The notes: generated by a model from the letters alone, not told the origin. A DNA stretch of 64,000 nt from Taibaiella chishuiensis (GCF_003014535.1 NZ_PYGD01000007.1:235260-299259); one strand, 5' to 3'. Counted from the first letter of the stretch, positions 53,960 through 63,404 are shown. Made by a program: numbers and translations.

Positions 53960-55063
53960 ATGAAGCTGTTACTCCTAGTGCTCACAATTGCCTTTAGCAA
54001 TTTTTTATACGCTAATCAGGTCTCTGATTATTTCAGTTTAACAAATGAAGCTGAGTTGTTGATTTGCAAGGAACAGCCAGAGCTTGCACTGAAACACTAC
54101 GACAAAGCATTCCAACTAAATATGGAGCCGTTTGGAAAGGATGTTTACAATGCGTGGATATGTGCATATAAACAAAATGACACCGTCCGCTTTACAGCAT
54201 ACAGCAAGATCATAATAAAACGCGGAGCATTTTTACACGACTTTACGCATGAAAACTTACTAAATCAAGTACCAGGAGGCCCAAAGGTTGACAGGTTTTC
54301 AAACATTTGGCGCGCATTAAAATTAAAAATTCCCAAAAGCATTGATAGTTTAGTAAGGGCAGATTTACAAGCTATAAGAGATGCAGATCAGCCTCCGAGA
54401 AAATTTTTTATTGAAAAATGTAAAGGGCAATACAATATTTGCGGCAGAGATTCTCTGAATATTTTTGATTCACTTAACGTCCTGAGGTTAAAACAATTAA
54501 TACTGGAGAAGGGATTTCCAACAGAATCCAAAGTTGGCTTTGAATCGGATTTCCCTGCAAACTCCCCCTTCTTTGATATTATCCTGCTACATGATCGCTC
54601 CTGGACAAATCGCCATACCCTGGACACGCTACTTTACAATAAAATAAAGACAGGTGAATTTCATCCGCAAAATTACGCGCTATTAAAAGACCAAAATATA
54701 AGCCGTTTTAAGGATACGGTTTCTTACTATCAAGACAACCCGTACTCCGTTTATGGCTCATTTGGAATTTATGTACTTGATAAGGAATTCTTCGCTGGAA
54801 AGCTGGTGAAATTTGATATTCAGAAAATTGACAAGGCACGTGCAGATATTTACCTGGAACCACTGAAAGAGATGTATGCGAAGGGTGCTTACCAATATAA
54901 AAATCAGGAATATCACTTTCTGGACTTTAAATACATGTTTATTGTAGATGATTTTCCGGAAGAGGCAAAAGAAAAAATCAAAACTAATTCTTTTACAAAA
55001 GCAGAAACAGATGATTTTAATTCTATCAGACTGCACAGATGTAAGTACGGATTACGCCATTGA
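53960..55063 (+). CDS. Exported protein of the grasp-with-spasm cluster
   Basis: 367-aa protein with signal peptide (MKLLLLVLTIAFSNFLYA) and an early TPR-like helix pair (LLICKEQPELALKHYDKAFQ). The middle contains PRKFFIEKC and a single-motif ILLHDRSWTNRHTLD stretch. Function unknown; comparable proteins accompany other gws clusters (recollection). Its 3' end overlaps gwsG by 53 nt in another frame, implying translational coupling. Confidence 0.7.
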   Translation: MKLLLLVLTIAFSNFLYANQVSDYFSLTNEAELLICKEQPELALKHYDKAFQLNMEPFGKDVYNAWICAYKQNDTVRFTAYSKIIIKRGAFLHDFTHENLLNQVPGGPKVDRFSNIWRALKLKIPKSIDSLVRADLQAIRDADQPPRKFFIEKCKGQYNICGRDSLNIFDSLNVLRLKQLILEKGFPTESKVGFESDFPANSPFFDIILLHDRSWTNRHTLDTLLYNKIKTGEFHPQNYALLKDQNISRFKDTVSYYQDNPYSVYGSFGIYVLDKEFFAGKLVKFDIQKIDKARADIYLEPLKEMYAKGAYQYKNQEYHFLDFKYMFIVDDFPEEAKEKIKTNSFTKAETDDFNSIRLHRCKYGLRH

Positions 55064-55985
55064 ATGGTTCAGGTATTGCCGCCTTCCATTCATTCGCCTC
55101 AATGATATTGATCTAATAAATACCGTGGTTTCGGTAGAATTCAAAGAGGGAAAACAAAATATCATCTTCAATCTAAAGGAACAGATTGTTTCACTTGATG
55201 AAATAACCGCCGTATGGTTCAGAAGAGGAATTCTAGGTTTCCAATCTAATTTTAAGAACATGTCTGCGCACTCTCAAGAATTAACTGATCAGGTGGTTGA
55301 GTTAATTAATCTTGAAAACAAAACACTGACCGATTTCGTCATCGCAAAACTGGCCCAAAAACAGGTCCTGAATAATCAGAATTCCTATAATATCAATAAG
55401 CTTCAAACTTTAGCATTCGCTCAGGAACTGGGCATAAATATTCCGGTTACAGCTATTGAAACTAATAGGAAAGCGGTCGATGCAGCGCTTAAACGACCTG
55501 GAGAACAGATCATAACCAAGCCAATTCAGGATATCTTTTGGCTGAACTACAACGGAAGAACCGAAGCGCAATATACGGCCCGCCTAAGTGACTATGAGGA
55601 TAGACCGGAAAATTTTTATTACTCACTATTTCAGGAATGTATCGACAAGAAGTATGAACTGAGGATATTTTTTATAAATAATGATTTCTATTGTGCAGCT
55701 ATATTCTCCGAATCAACTGATGGCAGGCATGATAGCTTCAAGGAAAAATTACCCAGGATAATTCCGTACCAGATCAGCGACAAACTTAAAACCCAACTGG
55801 CCGGGTTAGCGAAGCGATGTGAAATTAACTGTGGCAGTATTGATATGATCATAGATAAATCAGGTAAGCATTATTTTTTAGAAATTAATCCAGTCGGTCA
55901 ATATGGAATGCTTAGTAAGCATTGCAATTATAATTTACATGAAAAGATCGCTCATTATTTTACCCATGAAAAAGAAATTATTTAG
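55011..55985 (+). CDS. gwsG: GwsG, ATP-grasp peptide maturase
   Basis: 324 aa from ATG 55011, inside the preceding gene; the frame opens 63 nt earlier but MILILSD matches the expected N-terminus. ATP-grasp features are AVWFRRGIL in the N-terminal domain, IITKPIQD (nucleotide-binding Lys), a YYSLFQECIDKKYELRIFF strand, and the metal-binding FLEINPVGQYG near the end. The enzyme activates precursor carboxylates with ATP to form ester or amide crosslinks, as in graspetides. It pairs with the SPASM protein downstream. Confidence 0.88.
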   Translation: MILILSDCTDVSTDYAIEWFRYCRLPFIRLNDIDLINTVVSVEFKEGKQNIIFNLKEQIVSLDEITAVWFRRGILGFQSNFKNMSAHSQELTDQVVELINLENKTLTDFVIAKLAQKQVLNNQNSYNINKLQTLAFAQELGINIPVTAIETNRKAVDAALKRPGEQIITKPIQDIFWLNYNGRTEAQYTARLSDYEDRPENFYYSLFQECIDKKYELRIFFINNDFYCAAIFSESTDGRHDSFKEKLPRIIPYQISDKLKTQLAGLAKRCEINCGSIDMIIDKSGKHYFLEINPVGQYGMLSKHCNYNLHEKIAHYFTHEKEII

Positions 55986-56178
55986 TCATATCGAATTAGA
56001 ACAATTACCATTGAACTGTTCACTATTTACAATCCATGAAGATTCGACCACTTTTCAATCTCCACCGCCGAAGCTCATAGACTCTCCGTATCACCAAAAT
56101 GAGTACTTAAAAAGAGGTGGAAATTTTTATAAAGCGATTATCCGTAGATACCATTTTCCTTTAGATAGTCCACAATGA
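55966..56178 (+). CDS. Small protein between gwsG and gwsS
   Basis: 70 aa from ATG 55966, overlapping gwsG by 20 nt and gwsS by 4 nt. It has Pro-rich and polar stretches (TTFQSPPPKLIDSPYHQ) and a basic C-terminus. No domain known. The interlocked overlaps argue it is a real part of the maturation operon. Confidence 0.6.
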   Translation: MKKKLFSHIELEQLPLNCSLFTIHEDSTTFQSPPPKLIDSPYHQNEYLKRGGNFYKAIIRRYHFPLDSPQ

Positions 56179-57239
56179 AAATACTTACGATGTTCAGCTG
56201 CTGCCATTTTATCAAAGGAGCAAACAGAAGCCTTTTATTGGACACACAACGAGACAGCTATTATTTAGTACCCAATTCTATGCCGGACTTTATTTCTTCC
56301 GTATCTAATTTGGACCTCGATCATACGTTGTCTGAGTATGACCAGGGTGATTATGAGATTGCATTGCAGTATGTCGAATTTCTGATCAAGAATGATTTGG
56401 CTTTCTTTTGCGATTCAGCAGAGGAAGCGGCGGCTTTTCTCCCTATATCGATGGCCTGGCAGTATCCTTCGGAAGTGACAAACGCGGTAATAGAAGTGGA
56501 CAATCTGGTTTTCATACCGGCAATAACCCATTGCATCGGCACCTTCTTTATTCCAACTCTCCATGTCATATTTCTTTGTCCGGTTGTTAATATTGACCAT
56601 TTATGGAACCTTATTAAGCCTTTCAATGGATTGTCCAATAAATCAATTCAAATATCATTTGAAAACAAAGATCAAATAACTGTTGAACACCTGACAGATT
56701 TCTGTTATCATCATCCCAAGATCGAACTGATAATTGCCTTTAATTCGCAAATAGAAACTTCGGCAAAAATGTTCGGATGCTCGCTTGTCTTCACCAAACA
56801 GAAAGATTTTAGCAAAGCAGCGTGTGGCTCCATTCAGCAAGAGTATTTTAATACCGGTCTCAGGCACTTTACCGAGTCCATACAACACAATACCTGTTTA
56901 AATCGAAAAATCAGCATCGACTCAGAGGGTAACATAAAAAATTGTCCGTCGATGGTCGAAAGCTATGGAAAAATCTGGGATACAACAATTCTTCAGGCAA
57001 TAGAAAAACCAGGTTTTAAAAATATGTGGAACATCTCAAAGGATGAGATTATGGTATGCAAGGATTGCGAATTCCGACACATTTGCACTGATTGCAGGGC
57101 ATATTTAGAAACCCCGGAAAATCCTCATAGCAAACCACTAAAATGTGGCTACAACCCTTATAACAACACATGGACTGACTGGAGCATTAATCCGTTAAAA
57201 CAACAGCCTATCATTTACTATGGCTTGAATGAATTGTAA
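56175..57239 (+). CDS. gwsS: GwsS, SPASM-domain peptide maturase
   Basis: 354-aa protein with a C-terminal SPASM-type cysteine cluster: KNCPSM (~257), then MVCKDCEFRHICTDCR (~294-310) and LKCGYNP (~330). These are ligands for auxiliary iron-sulfur clusters. The N-terminal half lacks an obvious radical-SAM CxxxCxxC motif, matching the GwsS family, which carries SPASM alone. It acts with GwsG on the precursor at 53669. Start overlaps the small upstream gene by 4 nt. Confidence 0.85.
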   Translation: MKILTMFSCCHFIKGANRSLLLDTQRDSYYLVPNSMPDFISSVSNLDLDHTLSEYDQGDYEIALQYVEFLIKNDLAFFCDSAEEAAAFLPISMAWQYPSEVTNAVIEVDNLVFIPAITHCIGTFFIPTLHVIFLCPVVNIDHLWNLIKPFNGLSNKSIQISFENKDQITVEHLTDFCYHHPKIELIIAFNSQIETSAKMFGCSLVFTKQKDFSKAACGSIQQEYFNTGLRHFTESIQHNTCLNRKISIDSEGNIKNCPSMVESYGKIWDTTILQAIEKPGFKNMWNISKDEIMVCKDCEFRHICTDCRAYLETPENPHSKPLKCGYNPYNNTWTDWSINPLKQQPIIYYGLNEL

Positions 57240-57259
57240 TTGTTATACAAATCAATCGT

Positions 57260-57805
57260 ATGAATTACCAAATACTCTGCTTTCATAGCCTAAAGGGCAT
57301 TCCGGACCTGATCGAAGCATTAGAAGTTCTAGACTCTGAGGAACACTTTCGCACGGGAGGAATTCAAACAACAAAAAAGGAACTTGCCAATAAAATACTG
57401 GAGCTCAATTCCGGGCTCTATATCTTGCGTCATGACTATGACGAAATTGCTTCTTACCAGGGCATTTCGACGGAAGAAGCAAGGGCGCGATTCGACTTCA
57501 TACAAATTCACTCACAGGAAACAATACCCGGTATTTCAATGATATTATTTGATACGATAATTACAGTTGACATCCCATTCAAATCATTTGGTCAAAACCA
57601 TGATGATATATTAATTAAGGTCAAACAGTATTTAAAACTGATTCTAAAAGAAACCGGATATTTTGCATTTGATGCTGAAGCTGAAATAGTCTATTCCTAT
57701 GAAACATTAGGTAGCCTTAAATTCAATTTATTACGGGCAAAAGGTACCATCCCTCAACAGGCTGTGACCTTGAAAAAAGAGAAATCCTGGTGGAAATTTT
57801 GGTAG
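57260..57805 (+). CDS. Hypothetical protein after gwsS
   Basis: 181-aa cytosolic protein, mixed alpha/beta (ISMILFDTIITVDIPFKSFG; RHDYDEIASYQGISTEEAR). No family recognised. It starts 20 nt after gwsS and is probably the last gene of the cluster; an AT-rich gap of 187 nt follows. Confidence 0.6.
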   Translation: MNYQILCFHSLKGIPDLIEALEVLDSEEHFRTGGIQTTKKELANKILELNSGLYILRHDYDEIASYQGISTEEARARFDFIQIHSQETIPGISMILFDTIITVDIPFKSFGQNHDDILIKVKQYLKLILKETGYFAFDAEAEIVYSYETLGSLKFNLLRAKGTIPQQAVTLKKEKSWWKFW

Positions 57806-57992
57806 CCAGCCTTGCATAGAAATATATAGATATTTATTTGTTTGATAATTCTAATTTGATTAAAACTGTCTCTTTTTGTGTCCCCGTACGTCTGAGGATA
57901 TTCCGGGATTAATCACTCCTAACATTTAACAGAACAATTTTCCCAAGTTTTATGATGATATATTTCTATATCTTCGCCAAAAACCCGATTCT

Positions 57993-59420
57993 ATGCAAAA
58001 AATAACAATATTGTTATTTTGCCATATCGCGCCGTTCTGTCTACATGGACAGAACACTTCGGGCATATTGATACCTCAGCTACCGCAGCCCCCAACTACG
58101 GCCTCAATGCCCAGGTATAATAATTCATTCCAACCGCAGGATAATATGGCCGCCGAGACTCATTGGTCTCAATCAGTTCGTCCCCGGCAACAAATTTTAC
58201 CTTTCAACTCTCCTAATGCAGACAAGCTTAAAGCAGAACAAGATCACCGTGAGGCACTATATCAGGCGTTGGAAAAGATTGACCGGACGCCAGTGCAGCG
58301 AACAGTAATGGAAAGCAATCTTGATACGATTCTCGGTAATGCCCCTGTAATTGGTAAGCCTCAGTATGAGGCAACAAAACAATTCTGGGATGCATTAGTG
58401 ATCTTGTCTGATATGAAAGACGGCAAACGTCCCTTTTCTATTACTGAGGCAGTCTATACAGTTGAGAATGCATATTACAACAATAAGCTTTCTAAGGACA
58501 AATTTGCCCATGCTATTGAATCCAGGGCAAAGCTATGTGAACAGATCATTAAGCGAGAAGGTCTTAATCGGGACGATAATGTTACTAAGAACTATGCTAT
58601 TCAAAAGCTATTTCAACAGGACAATATTTATAACGACACCAAGACCGGTAAAACAATAAAGATATCAAAGCTAGAATACGATTTTAAGGACTACATGGGG
58701 GATAGCAGCCATGCACAGATGTTCGTCAGTAAATTAATACAGACAGGAAAGGGACAATGCCATTCGATGCCTCTGTTGTATCTTGCTATTGCTGAACAAT
58801 TAAAAGCCTCTGCTTATCTATCCCTTGCTCCAGAACATTCGTTTATTCGCTTTTCTGATGGTGATGGGAGCTTTTTTAATTTTGAGACCACAAATGGTTA
58901 TGTTGTCTCGGATCAATGGTTATTACAAACAGGATACATTACTACGGCTGCTATAAAGAATAAGATATATCTTGATACCTTATCCCAAAGCCAGCTATTG
59001 GCTATGTGTATGTATGATTTGGCGATGGGTTATATTTATGACTACGGATATGATTGTTTCGCTGAAATTGCATTGAAGCAGGCATTACCGATTGATCCCA
59101 AAGGTATACAAGGGCAAATTATCCTAGGTAATATCTGGGCTGCAAAAACTGGCAAAGCCGTTAGGTATTACAATATTAAAACCAAGAATGATTTTGACAA
59201 AAATACTATCGCAACTGCACTTCAAAAGCGAATGTTCAATAGCTACAATATAATAGATGGATTAGGCTACCAGAAGATGCCAAAAGAAGCATATGCCAAA
59301 TGGCTGAATTCTGTTAACAATGAGAAAGAAAAGCAGGACCTGCGGGAGCTGCAAAAACAAATGCAATACATTATAAAAAATAGCAAAGTAAAGCTTCTAT
59401 CACCCGACAAAAAAGATTAA
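57993..59420 (+). CDS. Exported transglutaminase-like protein, paralogue 1
   Basis: 475 aa with a signal peptide (MQKITILLFCHIAPFCLHG). The second half has a transglutaminase/SirB1-like core: GKGQCHSMPLLYLAIAEQL (Cys256), LAPEHSFIRF (His282) and FNFETTNG (Glu298), an apparent Cys-His-acid triad. A TPR-like segment follows (AEIALKQALPIDPKGIQGQI). The sequence is clearly related to the gene at 61720. It overlaps the next start by 1 nt (TAATG) and opens a six-gene operon. Enzymatic role (peptidase, crosslinking or inactive scaffold) is unknown. Confidence 0.75.
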   Translation: MQKITILLFCHIAPFCLHGQNTSGILIPQLPQPPTTASMPRYNNSFQPQDNMAAETHWSQSVRPRQQILPFNSPNADKLKAEQDHREALYQALEKIDRTPVQRTVMESNLDTILGNAPVIGKPQYEATKQFWDALVILSDMKDGKRPFSITEAVYTVENAYYNNKLSKDKFAHAIESRAKLCEQIIKREGLNRDDNVTKNYAIQKLFQQDNIYNDTKTGKTIKISKLEYDFKDYMGDSSHAQMFVSKLIQTGKGQCHSMPLLYLAIAEQLKASAYLSLAPEHSFIRFSDGDGSFFNFETTNGYVVSDQWLLQTGYITTAAIKNKIYLDTLSQSQLLAMCMYDLAMGYIYDYGYDCFAEIALKQALPIDPKGIQGQIILGNIWAAKTGKAVRYYNIKTKNDFDKNTIATALQKRMFNSYNIIDGLGYQKMPKEAYAKWLNSVNNEKEKQDLRELQKQMQYIIKNSKVKLLSPDKKD

Positions 59421-60415
59421 TGATGAAATGTTGCATTCCTATTCTCGTTTTATTACTGTTGCCCTGTATATCAGTGGCACAAAAGTCCAACCCCTTTAAG
59501 TCCATCGGCAAAACAGCCAAAGTACAAACGTTATCCAACGGTAAGTATGTGGAATCATTCGATGATGAATTACTTCAGCGAGTGGGTACTGTTGTTATCA
59601 ACAGACGTACAAAAAAGATTGTAGAAATGCTAGATGCAGATAAAGTCAATAATGAATCAGCTGATAACAGCACAGCATCCAGATGGTACAGTATAGATCC
59701 AATGGCTGAAAAATTTTACTCTCAATCGCCTTATAGTTTTGCGGGTAATAATCCTGTCTATTACGTTGATATAGCTGGTGCACTCCAATATCCTGCCAGC
59801 GATGCAAAAAAATTCACAGATAAATACCCCAATCTCACATCCTATCTTGTCAACAATATTCAAAATGATGTAATGACAAGTCCAAACATGCTAAAAGCGA
59901 TGTCAAAGTACAGTGAAGGAAATTTAACGACTTCGCAAGTCAAAAAGGACATGCAATGGGGCGAAAAAACGAGTCCGACGATTGTTTTTTCGGATGGATA
60001 TAAAGTTTCGGAAGATGGTAGGTCGGGCGTATTTGGAGAGTACACCGAGCAAAATAACACTATTAACATAAGCGCTGCTTTTGCCTCAAAAGTGGAGGGG
60101 ATATTAGCTGGAAAAGGCACCACCGATGAAAAAACCGCAGCGTTGTTTGAGTTTTTAGGAACTGTTACACATGAAGAGGTTCATCGGGGTGACTATTTAG
60201 ATGGGAAACGACAAGAAGCTACTGATAAGTCGGGATGGGGAAAAGAACCGGGTAACGCCTATACATCTGATGTTTTTGAGTCTCAAAACGTTGATGGAAA
60301 TAGAATTCCAATAGGCTTAGGTATTCATGGAGATTCAAAAGAATTATTACAAATTCAAAAGAATGATGGTCGTACGGATTTAGTTCCGACCCTTCCTAAT
60401 CCTCCTAAAAAGTAA
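59420..60415 (+). CDS. Mini-RHS exported protein with HExxH metallopeptidase-like domain
   Basis: 331 aa with signal peptide (ending SVAQ). Residues ~88-120 are an RHS core tag (SRWYSIDPMAEKFYSQSP, then SFAGNNPVYYVD). The C-terminal ~210 residues form a separate domain with THEEVHRGDYLDG (His251, Glu252, His255), a zinc-peptidase HExxH signature. RHS tags normally mark the junction to a variable toxin tip; here nearly the whole RHS shell is absent. A secreted metallopeptidase toxin is the likeliest reading. It is flanked by putative partner genes in one operon. Confidence 0.75.
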   Translation: MMKCCIPILVLLLLPCISVAQKSNPFKSIGKTAKVQTLSNGKYVESFDDELLQRVGTVVINRRTKKIVEMLDADKVNNESADNSTASRWYSIDPMAEKFYSQSPYSFAGNNPVYYVDIAGALQYPASDAKKFTDKYPNLTSYLVNNIQNDVMTSPNMLKAMSKYSEGNLTTSQVKKDMQWGEKTSPTIVFSDGYKVSEDGRSGVFGEYTEQNNTINISAAFASKVEGILAGKGTTDEKTAALFEFLGTVTHEEVHRGDYLDGKRQEATDKSGWGKEPGNAYTSDVFESQNVDGNRIPIGLGIHGDSKELLQIQKNDGRTDLVPTLPNPPKK

Positions 60416-60417
60416 AT

Positions 60418-61068
60418 ATGAAAGCAACGATCCTTATCTTAATCTCTATTATTTTTTTTAGTTATTCTTTTGCCCAAAAAGAGCAAGACAATTTCTTAGT
60501 CTCAAATCCAAGACAAAAAACTTTATATATCGGAATAGAAAATCCTTTACAGATCCTTACTAAACAGTATTCATGTAATGCCATAAAAATAAAAGTCGAT
60601 AATGGAAAAGTAAGGCAGTTCAAGGAATCGTGTAGCTTCACAGTCAATCCTAATAAGCCAGGTCCATGTAAAATAGAGGTTTTCAAGGCAGCAAATCATA
60701 AGCTGGTGGGAAGTATAGAGTTTCAGTCAATGAAGCTACCAAAACCAGAAATTCAAGTAGCGGGGATGTCAAGCGGTGGAACGATTGCCAAAGGATTTAT
60801 GCATGCTCAGCGTGCATTACAGGCAAAGTTAGATGGATTTGACATAGACGTAAATTATGAAATCCTATCATTCTGTATAATTATTATTCGAGGCAGAAAT
60901 GTTGTCTTCAATCATGCTAACGTTGGTTCAAGGTTTAGCGGTGAAACGATGCAGGCCATTTCGGCAATTGAAGAAAAAGATCAGATTATATTCTGCTCTA
61001 TTAAATATCGCGATCTTGATGGAGAACTTGGAACATTAAGTCCGGCGGAATATATAATCACAGACTAA
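60418..61068 (+). CDS. Stand-alone GldM C-terminal-like exported protein 1
   Basis: 216 aa with signal peptide (MKATILILISIIFFSYSFA). The mature part matches the two C-terminal periplasmic domains of GldM: LYIGIENPLQILTKQ, then SMKLPKPEIQVAG, then AQRALQAKLDGFDIDVNYEI. GldM is a T9SS/gliding motor stator of ~515 aa whose tip engages the secretion machinery; here only the tip-like part remains, without membrane helix. It is paralogous to the next gene. It starts 2 nt after the mini-RHS gene. Confidence 0.7.
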   Translation: MKATILILISIIFFSYSFAQKEQDNFLVSNPRQKTLYIGIENPLQILTKQYSCNAIKIKVDNGKVRQFKESCSFTVNPNKPGPCKIEVFKAANHKLVGSIEFQSMKLPKPEIQVAGMSSGGTIAKGFMHAQRALQAKLDGFDIDVNYEILSFCIIIIRGRNVVFNHANVGSRFSGETMQAISAIEEKDQIIFCSIKYRDLDGELGTLSPAEYIITD

Positions 61069-61081
61069 TTATGGACAAACG

Positions 61082-61720
61082 ATGAGACTTATTCTTTCTC
61101 TTTTGATTATTGTTTTTTATGCGACAAATGCAAAAGCGAAGCATACTTTTATTAGTTGTTGCTCGAAACGGCAAGTAGCATATGTTGGACTAGAGAATAC
61201 TGTAGAATTTGGTGTGGACAATTCATCATGTAGTAAGTACCAGCTAGTATCGAAAGATCTGGAATTTAAGCCGACAGAAAGCTCCTGTATTTTTACCATT
61301 ACACCTGATCGACCGGGCAAATTTATAGTTTGGCTAAAAGATAAAAAAACAAACAAAACTGTATACGAGACCAAATTTAATGTACTCAAGCTCCCACCAC
61401 CTGAAATTAGGTTCGCAAGCCAGACGAATGGCGAGTTGCATAAAGCGCACGCTAAAGCCCAAATTGGCCTAATTGCATCATTAGATGGTTTCGATATCAG
61501 TGTTAGGTTTGAAGTTGCCAAGTTTCTGATAATAATTATCAGAAACGGAGAAGTTGTATTTAGCAGAAAAAATATTGGTGCTATGTTTTCACCGGAGGTT
61601 AAAAATGGATTGAAGGATATTCAACCAGGAGACAAGCTAATTTTTGTTGACGCCAACTATAATGGCCCTAGCGGACATTCCGGAAATTTAAAACCCGCAG
61701 AATTTACCATCATAGAATAA
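61082..61720 (+). CDS. Stand-alone GldM C-terminal-like exported protein 2
   Basis: 212 aa, paralogue of the preceding gene: signal peptide (LILSLLIIVFYATNAKA), AYVGLENTVEFGVDNSSC, then VLKLPPPEIRF and AQIGLIASLDGFDISVRF. Two Cys pairs may form disulfides in the periplasm. Tandem, diverged copies suggest either a heterodimer or partners for different proteins. The stop overlaps the next start by 1 nt. Confidence 0.7.
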   Translation: MRLILSLLIIVFYATNAKAKHTFISCCSKRQVAYVGLENTVEFGVDNSSCSKYQLVSKDLEFKPTESSCIFTITPDRPGKFIVWLKDKKTNKTVYETKFNVLKLPPPEIRFASQTNGELHKAHAKAQIGLIASLDGFDISVRFEVAKFLIIIIRNGEVVFSRKNIGAMFSPEVKNGLKDIQPGDKLIFVDANYNGPSGHSGNLKPAEFTIIE

Positions 61721-62772
61721 TGAAATATTTAATAAAGGGCATTTGGCTAATTATTCTTTTGCTTTCTTGTTTTGATTCCCGCTCGGAAGATCGCACAAGG
61801 TTTAGCAAATATCAATCCGCACTAGACAGTATAGTCTTTCTAACCAAAGAGAACTACAGAGGGGCATTTAAGAAAGCTATCTTTATGGTTGAAAGTACCT
61901 ATCTTAATGATAAGCTCGATTACGAGGTATTGAATAAAAAATACATTCAGCTGGCAGCAATGGCATCCGCGTGGGGAAATGCAAATCGGTTGCAGAACTA
62001 CACCCAGGCAGATAGTGTAGAAATAATCAAGAACCGAAGCATCTTCCAACTCATTAAAGATACGGTCAAAATACAAATGGAGAAAGATCTTATAGCATCT
62101 CTTCCATACCAGTATAATTTCGATGATTATGATGGTAAAAAAGATTGGTCGAATACTTTTGTTTACACCTTGCTCAAAACAGGTAAAGGCAATTGCCACT
62201 CTTTACCTTATCTCTACAAAATATTAGCCGACGAGTTAGGTGCCAAATGCTGGCTGGCCTTAGCCCCAAATCACATGTACATTAAGAATTATAGCAAAAG
62301 GGACGGTTGGTACAATACAGAACTTACCAGCGGCGACTTTCCTATTGACGCCTGGCTAACTACAACGGGCTACATTTCTCTCACCGCGATTCAGAATGGT
62401 TTATACTGTGATACATTGAGCAACCAGCAATCAATTGCCCTTTGTGCAATCGATCTGGCGAAGGCATACGAAAAAGAAACTAAGAATTATTATGATGGAT
62501 TTATTCTACAGTGCTGTGATCTTGTGTTAAAGTATCATTCTGTGAATCCCCAAGCCTTATTATTAAAGGCTGAAACATTAAAGCGAATATATCAACTTCA
62601 AGATAAAGAAGGTGACAGGGAGGCTAAGAGTACTTATAATGACATGGAGAAGCTTTATGTAAGTCTCTATGATTTAGGTTACCGGGAAATGCCGGAGAAA
62701 ATGTACAAGGACTGGCTCCGGTCTCTACAGACTCAAAAATCCATGTACAGCAATAGAAATATAAAAAAATAA
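61720..62772 (+). CDS. Transglutaminase-like lipoprotein, paralogue 2
   Basis: 350 aa. The N-terminal sequence IILLLSCFDS has a lipobox-like Cys17. The core repeats the pattern of the 57993 gene: GKGNCHSLPYLYKILADEL (Cys159), LAPNHMYIKN (His185), YNTELTSG (Glu201), then WLTTTGYISLTAIQNGLYCD. It lacks the ~100-residue Pro/Gln-rich N-terminal extension of paralogue 1. Probably anchored in a membrane facing the periplasm. Confidence 0.73.
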   Translation: MKYLIKGIWLIILLLSCFDSRSEDRTRFSKYQSALDSIVFLTKENYRGAFKKAIFMVESTYLNDKLDYEVLNKKYIQLAAMASAWGNANRLQNYTQADSVEIIKNRSIFQLIKDTVKIQMEKDLIASLPYQYNFDDYDGKKDWSNTFVYTLLKTGKGNCHSLPYLYKILADELGAKCWLALAPNHMYIKNYSKRDGWYNTELTSGDFPIDAWLTTTGYISLTAIQNGLYCDTLSNQQSIALCAIDLAKAYEKETKNYYDGFILQCCDLVLKYHSVNPQALLLKAETLKRIYQLQDKEGDREAKSTYNDMEKLYVSLYDLGYREMPEKMYKDWLRSLQTQKSMYSNRNIKK

Positions 62773-62786
62773 CCTTTCCGTTATAA

Positions 62787-63404
62787 ATGATGAAAACAGA
62801 AGCAGAAATAAAATTTGATTCAATTATAAAATTAGCTTTTCAGGACACCCTTAAGCCATTAGGTTTCAAAAAAAGGAGCAACAATTTCTACAGGGTTAAG
62901 GGAGAACTTGGAAATGTTGTAAATATTCAGAAGAGTGCTCTCTATTCAAGGGAAATGATTCGTTTTACAATTAACGTTGGCATATTTGCTCCGAAGCATT
63001 GGTACGGATCATATTATAATGACGGTAAGGAATTGCCCACTTTCCCTCCACATTACGAATGTATCCTAAATAAGAGAATTGGCAAACTTAAAAAAGAGAA
63101 TGACTCATGGTCCGATGTGCATGAGGACATTGAAATTGAATTTTTGATTAAAGAAATGCAAGATAATTTGAACAATCACATCATTCCATTTTTCAACGAG
63201 ATTGAAAACTATGACGATGTTTTGTTACAACTGGAGACAAACCGTCCGAGACCGGACCTTGATCGCTTAATTCTGCTTGCAGAATTAAAATACACGGGAA
63301 AAGCTAAACAAGAATATCAAGATCTACTCAACGAGGCCTCGAATCCTCATTTCAGAGAAACGGTATTGAAGTATGGAGCCAGATTCTCCTTGGATTTAAA
63401 ATAG
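62787..63404 (+). CDS. DUF4304 protein, candidate immunity
   Basis: 205-aa cytosolic protein (alternative ATG 3 nt later) of DUF4304 type: LKPLGFKKRSNNFYRVKGEL, then VNIQKSALYSREMIRFTINV. DUF4304 genes occur next to polymorphic toxins, so an immunity role for the mini-RHS operon is plausible but inferred. It is the last gene of the operon, 14 nt after the lipoprotein gene. Confidence 0.7.
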   Translation: MMKTEAEIKFDSIIKLAFQDTLKPLGFKKRSNNFYRVKGELGNVVNIQKSALYSREMIRFTINVGIFAPKHWYGSYYNDGKELPTFPPHYECILNKRIGKLKKENDSWSDVHEDIEIEFLIKEMQDNLNNHIIPFFNEIENYDDVLLQLETNRPRPDLDRLILLAELKYTGKAKQEYQDLLNEASNPHFRETVLKYGARFSLDLK

